From positions 1 through 64,000 of the forward strand of contig CALUIZ010000013.1 of NCBI GenBank assembly GCA_944320815.1: a stretch of DNA of 64,000 nt, written 5' to 3'. Source of the stretch: an uncultured Phocaeicola sp. (lineage in GTDB: Bacteria; Bacteroidota; Bacteroidia; Bacteroidales; Bacteroidaceae). The first letter of the stretch is position 1; each line of letters opens with the position of its first letter. A program made the translations under genes and the position numbers. The notes beneath the pieces were generated by a model, which saw only the letters and a program-made list of their open reading frames with translations, did not search any database and was not told the DNA's origin. Shown here piece by piece: positions 25,216 to 34,749 of the stretch.

Positions 25216-25875
25216 ATGCTGATGGCAGAACGGATGCATAAGAATATGGACAAAATACCTGAGCCGACCCTGCGCAGACTCCCGTGGTATCTTTCAAGCG
25301 CAAAGCTGATGAAAGAGAAGGGAGAAACGTATGTGTCGTCTACCCAGATTTCGCGCCAGATCAATATCGACGCTTCGCAGATAGCCAAAGACTTGTCGTA
25401 TGTGAACATTTCCGGACGGACGAGAGTGGGATATGAAATCGACCGTCTGGTGGACGTGCTGGAGGATTTTCTCGGCTTTACCAACATGCATCGGGCTTAT
25501 CTCTTCGGTGTGGGAAGCCTGGGCGGTGCCTTGCTCCGCGACTCCGGTCTGGCGCATTTCGGGCTGGAGATAGTGGGAGCCTTCGACATCAATCCGAGAC
25601 TGGTGGGAACGGCAATCAATGGCATCCCCATCTACCACACGGATGATTTTGAGCGACACATTAAAACCGACGGAGTGAAAATCGGCGTACTGACCGTACC
25701 CATCAACATCGCGCAGGAAATAACCGACAAGATGACGGAGGGCGGAATCAAGGCGGTGTGGAACTTCACTCCGTTCCGTATCCGTGTGTCCGAAGGAATC
25801 GTCGTGCAGAACACCTCACTCTACGCTCATCTGGCCGTCATGTTTAACCGTTTGAATGAACTCGTAAAGAAATAA
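25216..25875 (+). CDS. rex: Redox-sensing transcriptional repressor Rex
   Basis: Rex binds NADH/NAD+ and releases DNA when NADH is high, controlling fermentation genes. Residues about 12-85 are the winged-helix domain (PEPTLRRLPWYLSSAK, VSSTQISRQINIDASQIAKDL). The Rossmann domain follows with GVGSLGGAL (about 95-103) and GAFDINPRLVG. The C-terminal helix used for dimer swapping is present. The start could also be ATG 25222 or 25237 (MHKNMDKIPEP); I kept the longest. It is followed 3 nt later by the FAH-family gene. Confidence 0.95.
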   Translation: MLMAERMHKNMDKIPEPTLRRLPWYLSSAKLMKEKGETYVSSTQISRQINIDASQIAKDLSYVNISGRTRVGYEIDRLVDVLEDFLGFTNMHRAYLFGVGSLGGALLRDSGLAHFGLEIVGAFDINPRLVGTAINGIPIYHTDDFERHIKTDGVKIGVLTVPINIAQEITDKMTEGGIKAVWNFTPFRIRVSEGIVVQNTSLYAHLAVMFNRLNELVKK

Positions 25876-25878
25876 CCC

Positions 25879-26496
25879 ATGAAGATTATAGCCGTAGGCA
25901 TGAACCACCGGCCGCATTGCGAAGAATTGCATGCCGGAGAACCCGTACCGGAAGAACCGGTGATTTTTATGAAACCCGATTCGGCCATACTGAAAGACGG
26001 GAAACCGTTCTTCATACCCGACTTCTGCAGGCAGGTGGATTACGAGACGGAACTGGTGGTACGCATCAGTCGTCTGGGAAAGAACATCGCGGAACGTTTC
26101 GCGCACCGCTATTATGATGCCGTAACCGTAGGCATAGACTTTACCGCACGCGACCTCCAGCGGAAATTCCGTGCGGAAGGCAGGCCGTGGGAACTCTGCA
26201 AAGGATTCGACAATTCGGCAGCCATCGGCGACTGGATTCCTGTGGAACGTTTTGCAGACATCCAGAACATCCGTTTCCATCTGGACATCGACGGCAAAAC
26301 GGTGCAACAGGGAAACACATGCGACATGATTTTCAATGTAGACCGGATCATTGCTTATGTGAGCCAGTTCTGCACTCTGAAGATAGGTGACTTGCTCTAT
26401 ACGGGAACCCCCGCCGGAGTAGGCCCCGTGCAGATAGGCAATCATCTGGAAGGTTATCTGGAAGAGAATAAAGTACTTGAATTCAATATACGATGA
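25879..26496 (+). CDS. Fumarylacetoacetate hydrolase family protein
   Basis: A 205-residue FAH-fold enzyme. The metal-binding acid cluster is seen as the ETELVVRI strand motif and further acidic residues in GIDFTARDLQ. GLN-type loops appear as KGFDNSAAIGDW, and TGTPAGVGPV is the typical C-terminal signature. Members act as oxaloacetate decarboxylases, acylpyruvases or isomerases; the exact substrate is not decided here. Its stop overlaps the start of ispF by 4 nt, so the two are translationally coupled. Confidence 0.88.
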   Translation: MKIIAVGMNHRPHCEELHAGEPVPEEPVIFMKPDSAILKDGKPFFIPDFCRQVDYETELVVRISRLGKNIAERFAHRYYDAVTVGIDFTARDLQRKFRAEGRPWELCKGFDNSAAIGDWIPVERFADIQNIRFHLDIDGKTVQQGNTCDMIFNVDRIIAYVSQFCTLKIGDLLYTGTPAGVGPVQIGNHLEGYLEENKVLEFNIR

Positions 26497-26972
26497 AGAT
26501 AAGAGTAGGATTCGGTTTTGATGTCCATCGGCTGGTGCCTGGACGCGAGCTGTGGCTGGGAGGTATCAGACTGGAACATGAGATGGGGCTTCTGGGACAT
26601 TCAGACGCCGACGTGCTGATACATGCCATCTGCGACGCATTGCTGGGTGCCGCCAACATGCGCGACATCGGGTATCATTTCCCCGACAACTCTTCGGAGT
26701 TCGAGAATATAGACAGCAAAATACTTCTGAAGAAAACCGTCGGCCTGATAGCCCGGAAAGGGTATCGGGTGGGAAACATTGACGCGACGGTATGTGCCGA
26801 ACGCCCCAAACTGAAGGCGCATATCCCCCTGATGCAGGAAACGCTTGCCGGAGTGATGGGCGTGGATATGGACGACGTTTCCATCAAGGCCACCACGACC
26901 GAGAAGCTTGGCTTTACCGGACGCGAAGAAGGAATCTCCGCCTATGCCACGGTATTGATTGAAAAAGACTGA
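26493..26972 (+). CDS. ispF: 2-C-methyl-D-erythritol 2,4-cyclodiphosphate synthase
   Basis: The fifth enzyme of the non-mevalonate isoprenoid pathway, forming the cyclic diphosphate. The 159 residues match the usual family length. Zinc ligands are in FDVHRL (Asp10, His12) and GHSDADVLIHAICDALLGA. DIGYHFPD and the C-terminal ATTTEKLGFTGREEGI complete the signature. It overlaps the FAH-family gene and precedes a glycosyltransferase by 3 nt. Confidence 0.97.
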   Translation: MKIRVGFGFDVHRLVPGRELWLGGIRLEHEMGLLGHSDADVLIHAICDALLGAANMRDIGYHFPDNSSEFENIDSKILLKKTVGLIARKGYRVGNIDATVCAERPKLKAHIPLMQETLAGVMGVDMDDVSIKATTTEKLGFTGREEGISAYATVLIEKD

Positions 26973-26975
26973 AAA

Positions 26976-27974
26976 ATGAACAACCCGAAATATTCCATCA
27001 TCATCCCCGTATATAACCGTCCTGACGAAGCGGACGAGCTTCTTGAGAGCCTTTCGCACCAGACATTCAAGAACTTTGAAGTGATAGTTGTGGAGGACGG
27101 TTCTTCCATACCCTGCAGACAGGTAGTTGACAAGTATCTGCCAGAGATGGAAATCCGCTATTATGAAAAACCGAATTCCGGACCGGGACAGACCCGCAAC
27201 TATGGGGCGGAACGGAGCCGGGGGGAATATCTCCTCATTCTTGATTCCGACTGCATTTTGCCGGAAGGGTATCTTCAGGCGGTTGAAACCGAACTGGAAA
27301 AGGAGCCTTCCGACGCTTTCGGAGGGCCCGACCGGGCACATGACTCATTCACGGCCGTCCAGAAAGCCATCAATTATGCGATGACCTCTTTCTTCACCAC
27401 AGGCGGAATCCGGGGGGGGAAGAAGAAAATGGACAAGTTCTATCCACGGAGCTTCAACATGGGCGTGCGTGCCGAGGTCTATAAGGCACTGGGAGGCTTC
27501 TCGAACATGCGTTTCGGCGAAGACATCGACTTCAGCATCCGTATCTTCAAGAACGGATACAGGTGCCGTCTCTTTCCCGAAGCATGGGTGTGGCACAAGC
27601 GGCGCACAGACTTCCGGAAGTTCTTCAAACAGGTGCACAATTCGGGCATTGCGCGCATCAATCTCTACAAGAAATATCCCGAATCGCTGAAACTCGTGCA
27701 TCTGCTTCCGGCGGCTTTCACTATAGGAGTGGCGCTGGTGTTGCTTGCCGCTCTGATTTGCCCGTGGAGTCTGGTTCTTCTTCTGATATTCGCCCTGGTG
27801 ATATTTCTGGATTCATCTCTGCAGAACAGGAACATATGGATAGGAATACTCTCCGTAGAAGCCGCATTCATCCAACTTACGGGATATGGGACCGGTTTCC
27901 TCCGTGCCTGGTGGAAACGTTGCGTGCTCGGCAAAGACTCATTCTCCGCGTTCGAGAAGAATTTCTACAAATGA
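26976..27974 (+). CDS. Family 2 glycosyltransferase, membrane anchored
   Basis: A 332-residue GT-A enzyme using a nucleotide-activated sugar. It has the N-terminal YSIIIPVYNRPDEA, VEDGSS, the metal-binding LILDSDC, and GGPDRAHDSF. The acceptor-side FGEDIDFSIR (an ED motif) stands where the catalytic base is expected. Two hydrophobic helices near residues 240-300 anchor it to the inner membrane. It is the last gene of the rex-FAH-ispF run. Acceptor and pathway are unknown. Confidence 0.88.
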   Translation: MNNPKYSIIIPVYNRPDEADELLESLSHQTFKNFEVIVVEDGSSIPCRQVVDKYLPEMEIRYYEKPNSGPGQTRNYGAERSRGEYLLILDSDCILPEGYLQAVETELEKEPSDAFGGPDRAHDSFTAVQKAINYAMTSFFTTGGIRGGKKKMDKFYPRSFNMGVRAEVYKALGGFSNMRFGEDIDFSIRIFKNGYRCRLFPEAWVWHKRRTDFRKFFKQVHNSGIARINLYKKYPESLKLVHLLPAAFTIGVALVLLAALICPWSLVLLLIFALVIFLDSSLQNRNIWIGILSVEAAFIQLTGYGTGFLRAWWKRCVLGKDSFSAFEKNFYK

Positions 27975-28109
27975 AACAAGCGGCTGACTCACCCAAGACA
28001 GGCGGTCATTCTTGGCAGAATAACCGCTTGTCTTGAAGAAGACAACCGTCTGTTCCGGACGGGTGTCCGGTATCCTGGCCGTTTTCCCCCCCCGATTTCT
28101 TCATGTATA

Positions 28110-28141
28110 TTTGTGTAATAGAAAGAAAAGCAGTACTTTTG
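28110..28141 (+). promoter_or_regulatory. Predicted promoter of the TetR-fabG operon
   Basis: TTTG (28110-28113) and TACTTTTG (28134-28141) with a 20-nt spacer match the Bacteroides consensus. Transcription would start a few bases before the ATG at 28158, giving a very short leader. Confidence 0.55.
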
Positions 28142-28157
28142 CTCACATCAATATCAG

Positions 28158-28778
28158 ATGTGCAATAAGATGACCGTACAGAAAACGAGAGCCAGACTTG
28201 TGGACGTGGCCCGCCAGCTTTTCGCCAAGAAGGGGGTGGAAGAAACGACCATGAACGACATAGCCATGGCTTCCGGAAAAGGAAGACGTACGCTCTACAC
28301 GTACTTCAAGAGCAAGGAACAGATTTATCTGGCGGTGGTGGAGTCGGAACTGGAAATGCTTTCGGCCCAGATGGAAGAGGCCGCAGAAAGGCCGATTGCG
28401 CCCGATGAAAAGATTATGGGACTCATCATGACACATCTGGATGCCATCAAGATGGTAGTCTACCGCAACGGAACTCTGCGCGCGGGATTCTTCCGCAACA
28501 TCTGGAAGGTAGAGGCGGTGCGGAAAGTGTTCGATCACAAAGAAATTCTGCTTTTCCGCAAAGTGCTTCAGGACGGGAAGGAAAAGGGATACTTCGATGT
28601 GGACAACGTGGAGATTACCGCCGACATCCTGCATTATTGCGTGAAGGGCATCGAAGTGCCGTACATCCGCGGACAAATCGGCGAGGAGCTGGACGATGAG
28701 ATAGGATGGAAATACGTGACGAAAATCGTGTTCGGCGCACTCGGATGCAGGAAACGGGAAGAGAAACTTATAGTTTAA
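28158..28778 (+). CDS. TetR-family transcriptional regulator
   Basis: A 206-residue regulator with the typical N-terminal helix-turn-helix: RLVDVARQLFAKKGVEETT, MNDIAMASGKGRRTLYTYF and FKSKEQIYLAV. The C-terminal ligand-binding part is helical and unspecific. It lies 19 nt before fabG on the same strand, so it may control that gene in response to an acyl compound, but this is inferred from position only. Confidence 0.9.
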   Translation: MCNKMTVQKTRARLVDVARQLFAKKGVEETTMNDIAMASGKGRRTLYTYFKSKEQIYLAVVESELEMLSAQMEEAAERPIAPDEKIMGLIMTHLDAIKMVVYRNGTLRAGFFRNIWKVEAVRKVFDHKEILLFRKVLQDGKEKGYFDVDNVEITADILHYCVKGIEVPYIRGQIGEELDDEIGWKYVTKIVFGALGCRKREEKLIV

Positions 28779-28797
28779 TTTTAAAAGAAATAGAAAC

Positions 28798-29544
28798 ATG
28801 GGATTATTAACTGGAAAAACAGCTGTCATTACGGGTGCTGCCCGTGGCATCGGTAAGGCTATTGCCTTGAAGTTCGCTTCAGAAGGAGCCAACATCGCGT
28901 TTACGGACCTGGTGATTGACGAGAACGGACAGAATACAGAAAAGGAAATCGCCGCTTACGGGGTGAAGGTGAAGGGGTACGCGTCGAACGCGGCCAGCTT
29001 CGAGGAAACCGCAAAGGTGGTGGAACAGATTCACAGCGACTTCGGCTCGATTGACATTCTGGTGAACAACGCCGGCATCACGAAGGATGGCCTGATGATG
29101 CGCATGAGCGAAGGACAGTGGGATGCAGTGATTGCCGTAAACCTGAAGTCTGCGTTCAACTTTGTCCATGCCTGCACACCAATCATGATGCGCCAGAGAA
29201 GCGGAAACATCATCAACATGGCTTCTGTAGTGGGAGTTCACGGAAATGCCGGACAGTGCAACTACTCTGCCTCCAAGGCGGGTCTGATTGCACTGGCCAA
29301 GTCCATCGCACAGGAACTGGGCTCACGCGGCATCCGCGCCAATGCCATCGCTCCGGGATTCATCATCACCGACATGACGGCACAGCTCTCCGATGAAGTG
29401 AAGGCTGAATGGAACAAACGTATTCCGTTGCGCCGTGGCGGTACTCCGGAAGACGTGGCCAACATCGCTCTGTTCCTGGCTTCCGACATGTCTTCTTATG
29501 TATCGGGACAGGTTATCCAGGTTGACGGTGGCATGAACATGTAA
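28798..29544 (+). CDS. fabG: 3-oxoacyl-[acyl-carrier-protein] reductase
   Basis: A 248-residue short-chain dehydrogenase of fatty acid synthesis that reduces 3-oxoacyl-ACP with NADPH. It shows TGAARGIGKAIA (cofactor loop), NNAGIT, the catalytic Ser in MASVVG, YSASKAG (Tyr and Lys), and the C-terminal SSYVSGQVIQVDGGMNM typical of FabG. Length and motifs are standard. Confidence 0.95.
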   Translation: MGLLTGKTAVITGAARGIGKAIALKFASEGANIAFTDLVIDENGQNTEKEIAAYGVKVKGYASNAASFEETAKVVEQIHSDFGSIDILVNNAGITKDGLMMRMSEGQWDAVIAVNLKSAFNFVHACTPIMMRQRSGNIINMASVVGVHGNAGQCNYSASKAGLIALAKSIAQELGSRGIRANAIAPGFIITDMTAQLSDEVKAEWNKRIPLRRGGTPEDVANIALFLASDMSSYVSGQVIQVDGGMNM

Positions 29545-29562
29545 TTTTGAACTTATTTTGAC

Positions 29563-29607
29563 GCAGAGACGCAAATCGCAGAGAAATCTGCGCTTCTGCG
29601 TCTCTGT
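29563..29607. repeat. Repetitive-type hairpin after fabG
   Basis: CAGAGACGCA (29564-29573) pairs with TGCGTCTCTG (29597-29606), with an inner GCAGA/TCTGC pair, followed by TCTTTTAT. It may terminate fabG transcription. A similar arm composition recurs at 52973-53025 and as a single arm at 14865-14881, suggesting a dispersed repeat family. Confidence 0.6.
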
Positions 29608-29622
29608 CTTTTATATTTTTCT

Positions 29623-30303
29623 ATGGAAGTAGTTTACGAAGACAACCACATCATCGTGGTCAACAAAAGTTCATCGGAAATCGTACAGGGAGACAAGACG
29701 GGCGATGAATCTCTTTCAGACACGATAAAGCAATACCTGAAAGAAAAATATGCCAAACCGGGAAACGTGTTTCTGGGAGTGGTGCACCGCCTTGACCGTC
29801 CGGTAAGCGGACTGGTGGTGTTCGCGAAAACCAGCAAGGCTTTGGCACGGCTGAATGAAATGTTCCGCAACGGAGAAGTGAAGAAAATCTACTGGGCCAT
29901 CGTGAAACAAAGACCGGAAGTGGAAGAGGGTGAACTGATGCATTATCTGGTACGCAATGAGAAGCAGAACAAATCGTACGCATACGACAGAGAAGTGAAG
30001 AACTCGAAGAAGGCAGTACTCCATTATCGTCTGATAGGCTGCTCACAGAACTATTCTCTGCTGGAAGTGGAACTGAAGACGGGCCGCCATCATCAGATCC
30101 GGTGTCAGCTGGCCAAGATAGGCTGCCCCATCAAAGGCGACCTGAAATATGGCTTTCCCCGTTCCAATCCCGACGGAAGCATCTCTCTGGTTGCACGCAG
30201 GATAAGCTTCATCCATCCCGTGTCGAAGAAACCGATTGAACTGACAGCTCCGCTCCCTTCCGACAATCTCTGGAAGTGCTTTACGGACATAGATAAAAAA
30301 TGA
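29623..30303 (+). CDS. RluA-family pseudouridine synthase
   Basis: A 226-residue enzyme converting uridine to pseudouridine in rRNA or tRNA. The catalytic HRLDRPVSGLVVFAKT contains the Asp nucleophile, preceded by VVYEDNHIIVVNK. KTGRHHQIRCQLA and the GDLKYG loop complete the family signature. There is no N-terminal S4 domain, so it resembles the shorter RluA-type rather than RluD. The target position is not predictable. Confidence 0.9.
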   Translation: MEVVYEDNHIIVVNKSSSEIVQGDKTGDESLSDTIKQYLKEKYAKPGNVFLGVVHRLDRPVSGLVVFAKTSKALARLNEMFRNGEVKKIYWAIVKQRPEVEEGELMHYLVRNEKQNKSYAYDREVKNSKKAVLHYRLIGCSQNYSLLEVELKTGRHHQIRCQLAKIGCPIKGDLKYGFPRSNPDGSISLVARRISFIHPVSKKPIELTAPLPSDNLWKCFTDIDKK

Positions 30304-30333
30304 AGAGGAGAAGGCTTCACAGCGTTCTCCTCT
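30304..30333 (+). terminator. Terminator after the pseudouridine synthase gene
   Basis: AGAGGAGAA (30304-30312) pairs with TTCTCCTCT (30325-30333), followed by CTCTTTA. It begins one base after the stop codon. Confidence 0.75.
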
Positions 30334-30637
30334 CTCTTTAACACATAGGCATCTTCATTTATCAAGAGATCATAACCTTCCGATGAGTACAATCTCTATG
30401 TTCTAATGGGGTTGGGTTTAAATCTAGTTTAATTCTGTGCTTGGTTTTAGTTGTTTCCCCACCTAAGAAAGTGCAATTGCCGTGCCAGAACACACCAAAG
30501 ATATGCACTACGATTCTATATATGTGAAAACAAGCATATTATAAAATACAGAGATTCTGACACCATTCCTTTCATGCCAACAAAGTGTAGAGAGACGTGT
30601 GGATTCCCCATACATACATGTGGAAATATTCCACACT
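30334..30637. other. Intergenic region between convergent genes
   Basis: No gene seen. Near its end lie GTGGAAATATTCCAC and ATATTCCACA/TGTGGAATAT (30626-30635 and 30642-30651), an inverted repeat overlapping the last codons of the response regulator on the minus strand, which may act as its terminator. Confidence 0.4.
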
Positions 30638-31987
30638 TTATTGTGGAATATTGTAAAGCTTCAGCTTGTTGTATAACGTTTTCCTGTCGATTCCCAACAG
30701 AATGGCAGCCTTGCTCTTGTTGTTGTTGGTTTGCCGGAGTGCTCTCAGAATCCGCTGCTTTTCATTTTCTTCATCATGCAGGGAGAAAGACACAGATTTA
30801 GCGCACTGAGGGTCTTCGGAAGAGGCCGCATTGAAATCCTCTCCCAAATCCTTCAATGAGATGAAGTCGCCCTGAGCCACCAGTGTCGCTCTTTTCACAG
30901 TGTTCTTCAACTGCCGGAGATTGCCCGGCCATGAATAGTTCTGAAGTGCCGTGCAAGTCTCTGCATCAAACCCAATCAGGTCACGGCCAAGCTCCTTGTT
31001 GGCCTGGTCAAGAAAGAAGTTGGCAAACAGCAAAATGTCATCCTGACGCTCTTTCAGAGCCGGCATATAAAGAGTAAATTCATTGATACGATGATACAGG
31101 TCCTCACGGAAGTTTCCTTTGGCGATGGCATCCTTCAGGTTCTCATTGGTCGCACTGATCAGACGCACGTCCACTTCAATCTCCTTGCTCGAACCAATCC
31201 GGCGGATACGGCGTTCCTGAAGCGCACGGAGCAACTGCACCTGCACTTCATAACCCAGATTGCCCACCTCATCAAGAAAAAGCGTACCGCCGTTGGCCTC
31301 CTCAAACGCTCCGGTCTTGTCGCTGAACGCTCCGGTGAAAGAACCTTTCACGTGTCCGAAAAACTCGGATGCCGCCAGATCCTTTGGAATGGACCCGCAA
31401 TCAATGGCGATGAAGGGCTTGTTGGACCTCCTGCTGAGTTGGTGGATGCGGTGGGCCACATATTCCTTTCCGGTACCGCTGGCTCCATTGATCAACACCG
31501 ACATCTGAGTAGGAGCCACCAGATTCACATAATTGTACAGCTGGCGCGCAGCTTCGCTTTCCCCTTCCAGAAAGTTCTGGGGAACGGCATACACACTTTC
31601 CTCCTCCGGCTGCCCCTGTCCGTTTCTGACAGCTTCGTCTATTTTCTTCAGAAGCTCGTCGGGCTGTACCGGCTTTGAGATATAATCCGTCGCCCCTTCC
31701 TTCATGGCTTTTACGGCACTCTGGATTTCCGCATATCCCGTCATAATGATAAAAGGTGTCTGATTGTTCTGTTCACGCAGCCACGACAGCAGAGCCATCC
31801 CGTCCTTGTCGGGAAGGCGCAGGTCGGAAAGCACAAGGTCGAAGTCCCTCGCGGAGAGCAGCTTGCGCGCACGAGCCTGAGTGCTTGCCGCTTCCACTTC
31901 AAACCCTTTCTTCCTGAGCCACGTTTTCAGCATAGTGGAGAAGGTCAAATCATCCTCAACAATCAATAGAGACAGAGCCATATGCAT
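30638..31987 (-). CDS. NtrC-type sigma-54-dependent response regulator
   Basis: A 449-residue activator. The receiver domain holds the acidic pocket VEDD and phospho-acceptor Asp55 in VLSDLRLP. The AAA+ domain has Walker A GASGTGKE, the sigma-54 contact loop GSFTGAF, Walker B GTLFLDEVG and the R-finger region. A Fis-type helix-turn-helix (NNNKSKAAILLGIDRKTLYNKL region) ends the protein. It activates RNA polymerase with sigma-54 by ATP hydrolysis. It lies 164 nt after the hybrid histidine kinase on the same strand, the probable partner. Start could be six bases further in (31981). Confidence 0.93.
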   Translation of the reverse strand: MHMALSLLIVEDDLTFSTMLKTWLRKKGFEVEAASTQARARKLLSARDFDLVLSDLRLPDKDGMALLSWLREQNNQTPFIIMTGYAEIQSAVKAMKEGATDYISKPVQPDELLKKIDEAVRNGQGQPEEESVYAVPQNFLEGESEAARQLYNYVNLVAPTQMSVLINGASGTGKEYVAHRIHQLSRRSNKPFIAIDCGSIPKDLAASEFFGHVKGSFTGAFSDKTGAFEEANGGTLFLDEVGNLGYEVQVQLLRALQERRIRRIGSSKEIEVDVRLISATNENLKDAIAKGNFREDLYHRINEFTLYMPALKERQDDILLFANFFLDQANKELGRDLIGFDAETCTALQNYSWPGNLRQLKNTVKRATLVAQGDFISLKDLGEDFNAASSEDPQCAKSVSFSLHDEENEKQRILRALRQTNNNKSKAAILLGIDRKTLYNKLKLYNIPQ

Positions 31988-32151
31988 ATATGTCGGTTGG
32001 TTATCATTACAAAAGTAATATTTTTTTTGAATGTCCGCAATTTTCAGGCATCAATCCTGACGCTGAAAAATGTCCGCATGTTCCGGTCGAAGCAACGGCC
32101 TGTTTTGTTTGAGACAAAACGTTGTTTTCATCCGGACAACCCCATGTTCTG

Positions 32152-34662
32152 TCAGACATCGCGCATTGTGAGTTTTCCGGCCTCGGCCACCACTGCCCCG
32201 GCCTGCCTGATGACCAGCCTTACGGCCTTGTCCGCCTCCGGCGTGTATTCCGTTTCTCCGCGTCTGTTTTCCAGCCATTGCAGAGCCGGAACCGCCTCCT
32301 TCGCTTCAATCATAATGAACGTGGGAAGCATCTTGTGGGCTATGGCACATACCTGTTTCATATCTTTCTCATGAACAGCCTGCTCCAACAGACGGATGCT
32401 CCGCTCCGTCTCCTTCACAAACGTATGCATGATTTCAAGCGCAGCCTGAGGGTCGTTTTCCGAAAAGGCTGTGAGCGGGGCGAAGTTGAACCTCCCCGTT
32501 TCCGGACTTTCTCCGAAGGATTCGCCCTGCGGGGCAGACACATGCCCGCCTGATTCTTCTCCCGCAAACACCCTGCCCAGCATACTCAGAAGGTCTTGTC
32601 GGTTGAACGGCTTCTGGAGCATCCCGGCAAATCCTTTTGCCCGGAAATCGGCTTCACTCATATCTCCCCGTGCGGTAATGGCGACGACCGGAATCGTCCT
32701 GCCCTGCGGATGTTCCAGACTCCGGATGCGGCGCAGAAGCTCAATGCCGTTCATGGCCGGCATCTGCAAATCGGTAAGCACCAGGTCGAACTCGGTGGAA
32801 AGCAGCAGACTGAACACTTCTTCCGGCTGTTCACAGCAGCGTATGTCGGGCTTCCCGCACTGGCCGTCCGCAAGCACATTGACAAGCATCGCCTCAGTCA
32901 GTTGCATCTGAATGCGGTCATCGTCAATCAGCAGAATATGCTGCAGCCTGTGGCGGAATCTTTCAGGTACTGCGGTTTTCTGCTCCGCAGTCTGCGACGC
33001 AAGCGCATGCAAGGGCACAGCCACCCGGAAAGTGCTTCCTTTTCCGGGAACGCTTTCCACGGTAATTTCTCCCTTGAGCAGTTCCACCAGTTTCCGCGTG
33101 ATGGAAAGTCCCAGCCCGAACCCCTCCTGTCCTTGTGCGCTGCGCAGACGGGTAAATTCCTGGAAAATGCGCTGCTGCTCCTGCTCGTTCATTCCGCATC
33201 CGGTATCGGCGACACTGAGCACAAACATTTCCTCCCGGTATTCCGCCCGAAGTGTGATTTCTCCCGAAGCCGTGAACTTCAGCGCATTGGAAAGCAGATT
33301 CTCCACAATCTGACGGATGCGGAACGGGTCACCTTCCAAAGTGAGCGACGGACTGAACTGCATCTGCAGACTCAATTTCAGTCCCTTCTTGCCGGTGAGC
33401 GGAAGGAAACCATTATAGATATGTGTAAGAAGTTCATTCGGGCTGAAAGCAATACGCTGGATATCCATCTTCCCCGCTTCAAGACGATGATAGTCGAGCA
33501 GGGAGGTGACGAGATCCAGCAGATGCCGGGCCGAACTTTTCATGTTGCCCAGATAAAGAAGCTGCCTCCGGTCCTTGACCAGACGCATCAGCAGGTCGAT
33601 GTAACCAATAATCGAGCCTGCCGGAGCCTTGATGTCGTGCGTGATTGTAAGCATAAGCTTTTCCCGTGCCACGAGCAGATTCTCCGCATAGAGTTTGGCC
33701 TTTTCCAGCTCCCTCCGGTAATGTTCGTTCCGTGCGATGTCTCTGGCAATGACAATGGAGAAGAGCAGCACCATGAGAATGGCGGCGATGGCGATGTTGG
33801 CCATCGTGCGGGCCGCGTCCCTGCGGATTTCCCGCTCCTGCACCAATTTTGTCTTCGAAGCCTCCTGCTCTTCCTTTTCAATGGCTTCGAGAAGCTGGTT
33901 CACACGTTTGCTGAGTTCATTCCCCGCCGCTCTCAACCGTTCGATGCGCACGTCCAGCATCCGGTTCTGCTTCTGCTGCGTCTGCAGCACCTTATGCTGG
34001 ATGTCTGCCAACATATTGGTGATAGTGTCTACCGGATTGTAGATTTCATTGATGGTGTCGGTATATTCTTCCTGCACCACATTGTTGACCAGCGTGGAGT
34101 CCTCCTTCGGGGCGAACACTTCGGCAAGCCGTTTGAAGAAACCTTTTTTCTTGTGGCGGATGGTGTATGTATTGTGATGCGTCACGGTCTTCCGGCGGAT
34201 ATGCGGAGACTTGAGAAGTGAATCCTGAACAGAAATAAGACTGTCAAGTTGCTGTCGGTACAGCTCGTCAGCCGGAGAGTCTTGCATGGCCTCCATAACC
34301 GCAAACATGTTCCATTGCTTGTTCTTCAGCAAGACACGCACCGTATCCAGACGGGCAAGCTGGACGGTATCGGTCAGCTTGCTTCCCAACGTGTCGATTG
34401 AAGCGTTCACTTCCTTCATCTTCTCTATATAGCTGGAATATTCGTCCAGCTTTCCCATACGCAATGTCTGGCCGATGATTTCCACATCATAAAGCTGGCT
34501 GATGATACGGTGGGTGGTATGCCTCCGGCTGTTGATGTTTTCTTCCAGCTCGGTAGGCTCACTCAACAGGTTCATCTGCTGGAAGGTATGGACTATGGCA
34601 CCGAAAAGAAGTCCTATCAGGACTACATAGCCGACAATGATTTTGGTGGAAGTGGAAAACAT
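32152..34662 (-). CDS. Hybrid histidine kinase with receiver and Hpt domains
   Basis: The ATG at 34662 (MFSTSTKIIVGYVVLIG) is chosen; an upstream frame needs TTG. Two membrane helices (about 8-28 and 285-305) enclose an extracytoplasmic helical sensor domain of about 250 residues. HisKA follows with His342 in ITHDIKAP, HATPase with N and G boxes (NLLSNALKF, DTGCGM, GFGLGL), a receiver with Asp631 in VLTDLQMP, and a C-terminal Hpt domain with His776 in AIAHKML. The complete relay His-Asp-His would pass phosphate to a separate receiver, most likely the NtrC-type regulator next door. The signal sensed is unknown. Confidence 0.93.
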   Translation of the reverse strand: MFSTSTKIIVGYVVLIGLLFGAIVHTFQQMNLLSEPTELEENINSRRHTTHRIISQLYDVEIIGQTLRMGKLDEYSSYIEKMKEVNASIDTLGSKLTDTVQLARLDTVRVLLKNKQWNMFAVMEAMQDSPADELYRQQLDSLISVQDSLLKSPHIRRKTVTHHNTYTIRHKKKGFFKRLAEVFAPKEDSTLVNNVVQEEYTDTINEIYNPVDTITNMLADIQHKVLQTQQKQNRMLDVRIERLRAAGNELSKRVNQLLEAIEKEEQEASKTKLVQEREIRRDAARTMANIAIAAILMVLLFSIVIARDIARNEHYRRELEKAKLYAENLLVAREKLMLTITHDIKAPAGSIIGYIDLLMRLVKDRRQLLYLGNMKSSARHLLDLVTSLLDYHRLEAGKMDIQRIAFSPNELLTHIYNGFLPLTGKKGLKLSLQMQFSPSLTLEGDPFRIRQIVENLLSNALKFTASGEITLRAEYREEMFVLSVADTGCGMNEQEQQRIFQEFTRLRSAQGQEGFGLGLSITRKLVELLKGEITVESVPGKGSTFRVAVPLHALASQTAEQKTAVPERFRHRLQHILLIDDDRIQMQLTEAMLVNVLADGQCGKPDIRCCEQPEEVFSLLLSTEFDLVLTDLQMPAMNGIELLRRIRSLEHPQGRTIPVVAITARGDMSEADFRAKGFAGMLQKPFNRQDLLSMLGRVFAGEESGGHVSAPQGESFGESPETGRFNFAPLTAFSENDPQAALEIMHTFVKETERSIRLLEQAVHEKDMKQVCAIAHKMLPTFIMIEAKEAVPALQWLENRRGETEYTPEADKAVRLVIRQAGAVVAEAGKLTMRDV

Positions 34663-34749
34663 GACTTGCAAGATTTAATCGTAATTCTTATTGAATACAA
34701 GTTACGGAGAGCTCCGGAATCTGCCAGCCTCCGCGTCTCCGCACCTTGT

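Noticed and set aside
32596..34221. 541-codon open frame opposite the hybrid histidine kinase
   Set aside because: It is antisense to a gene with complete family motifs, and its translation shows no domain and the composition of a shadow frame.
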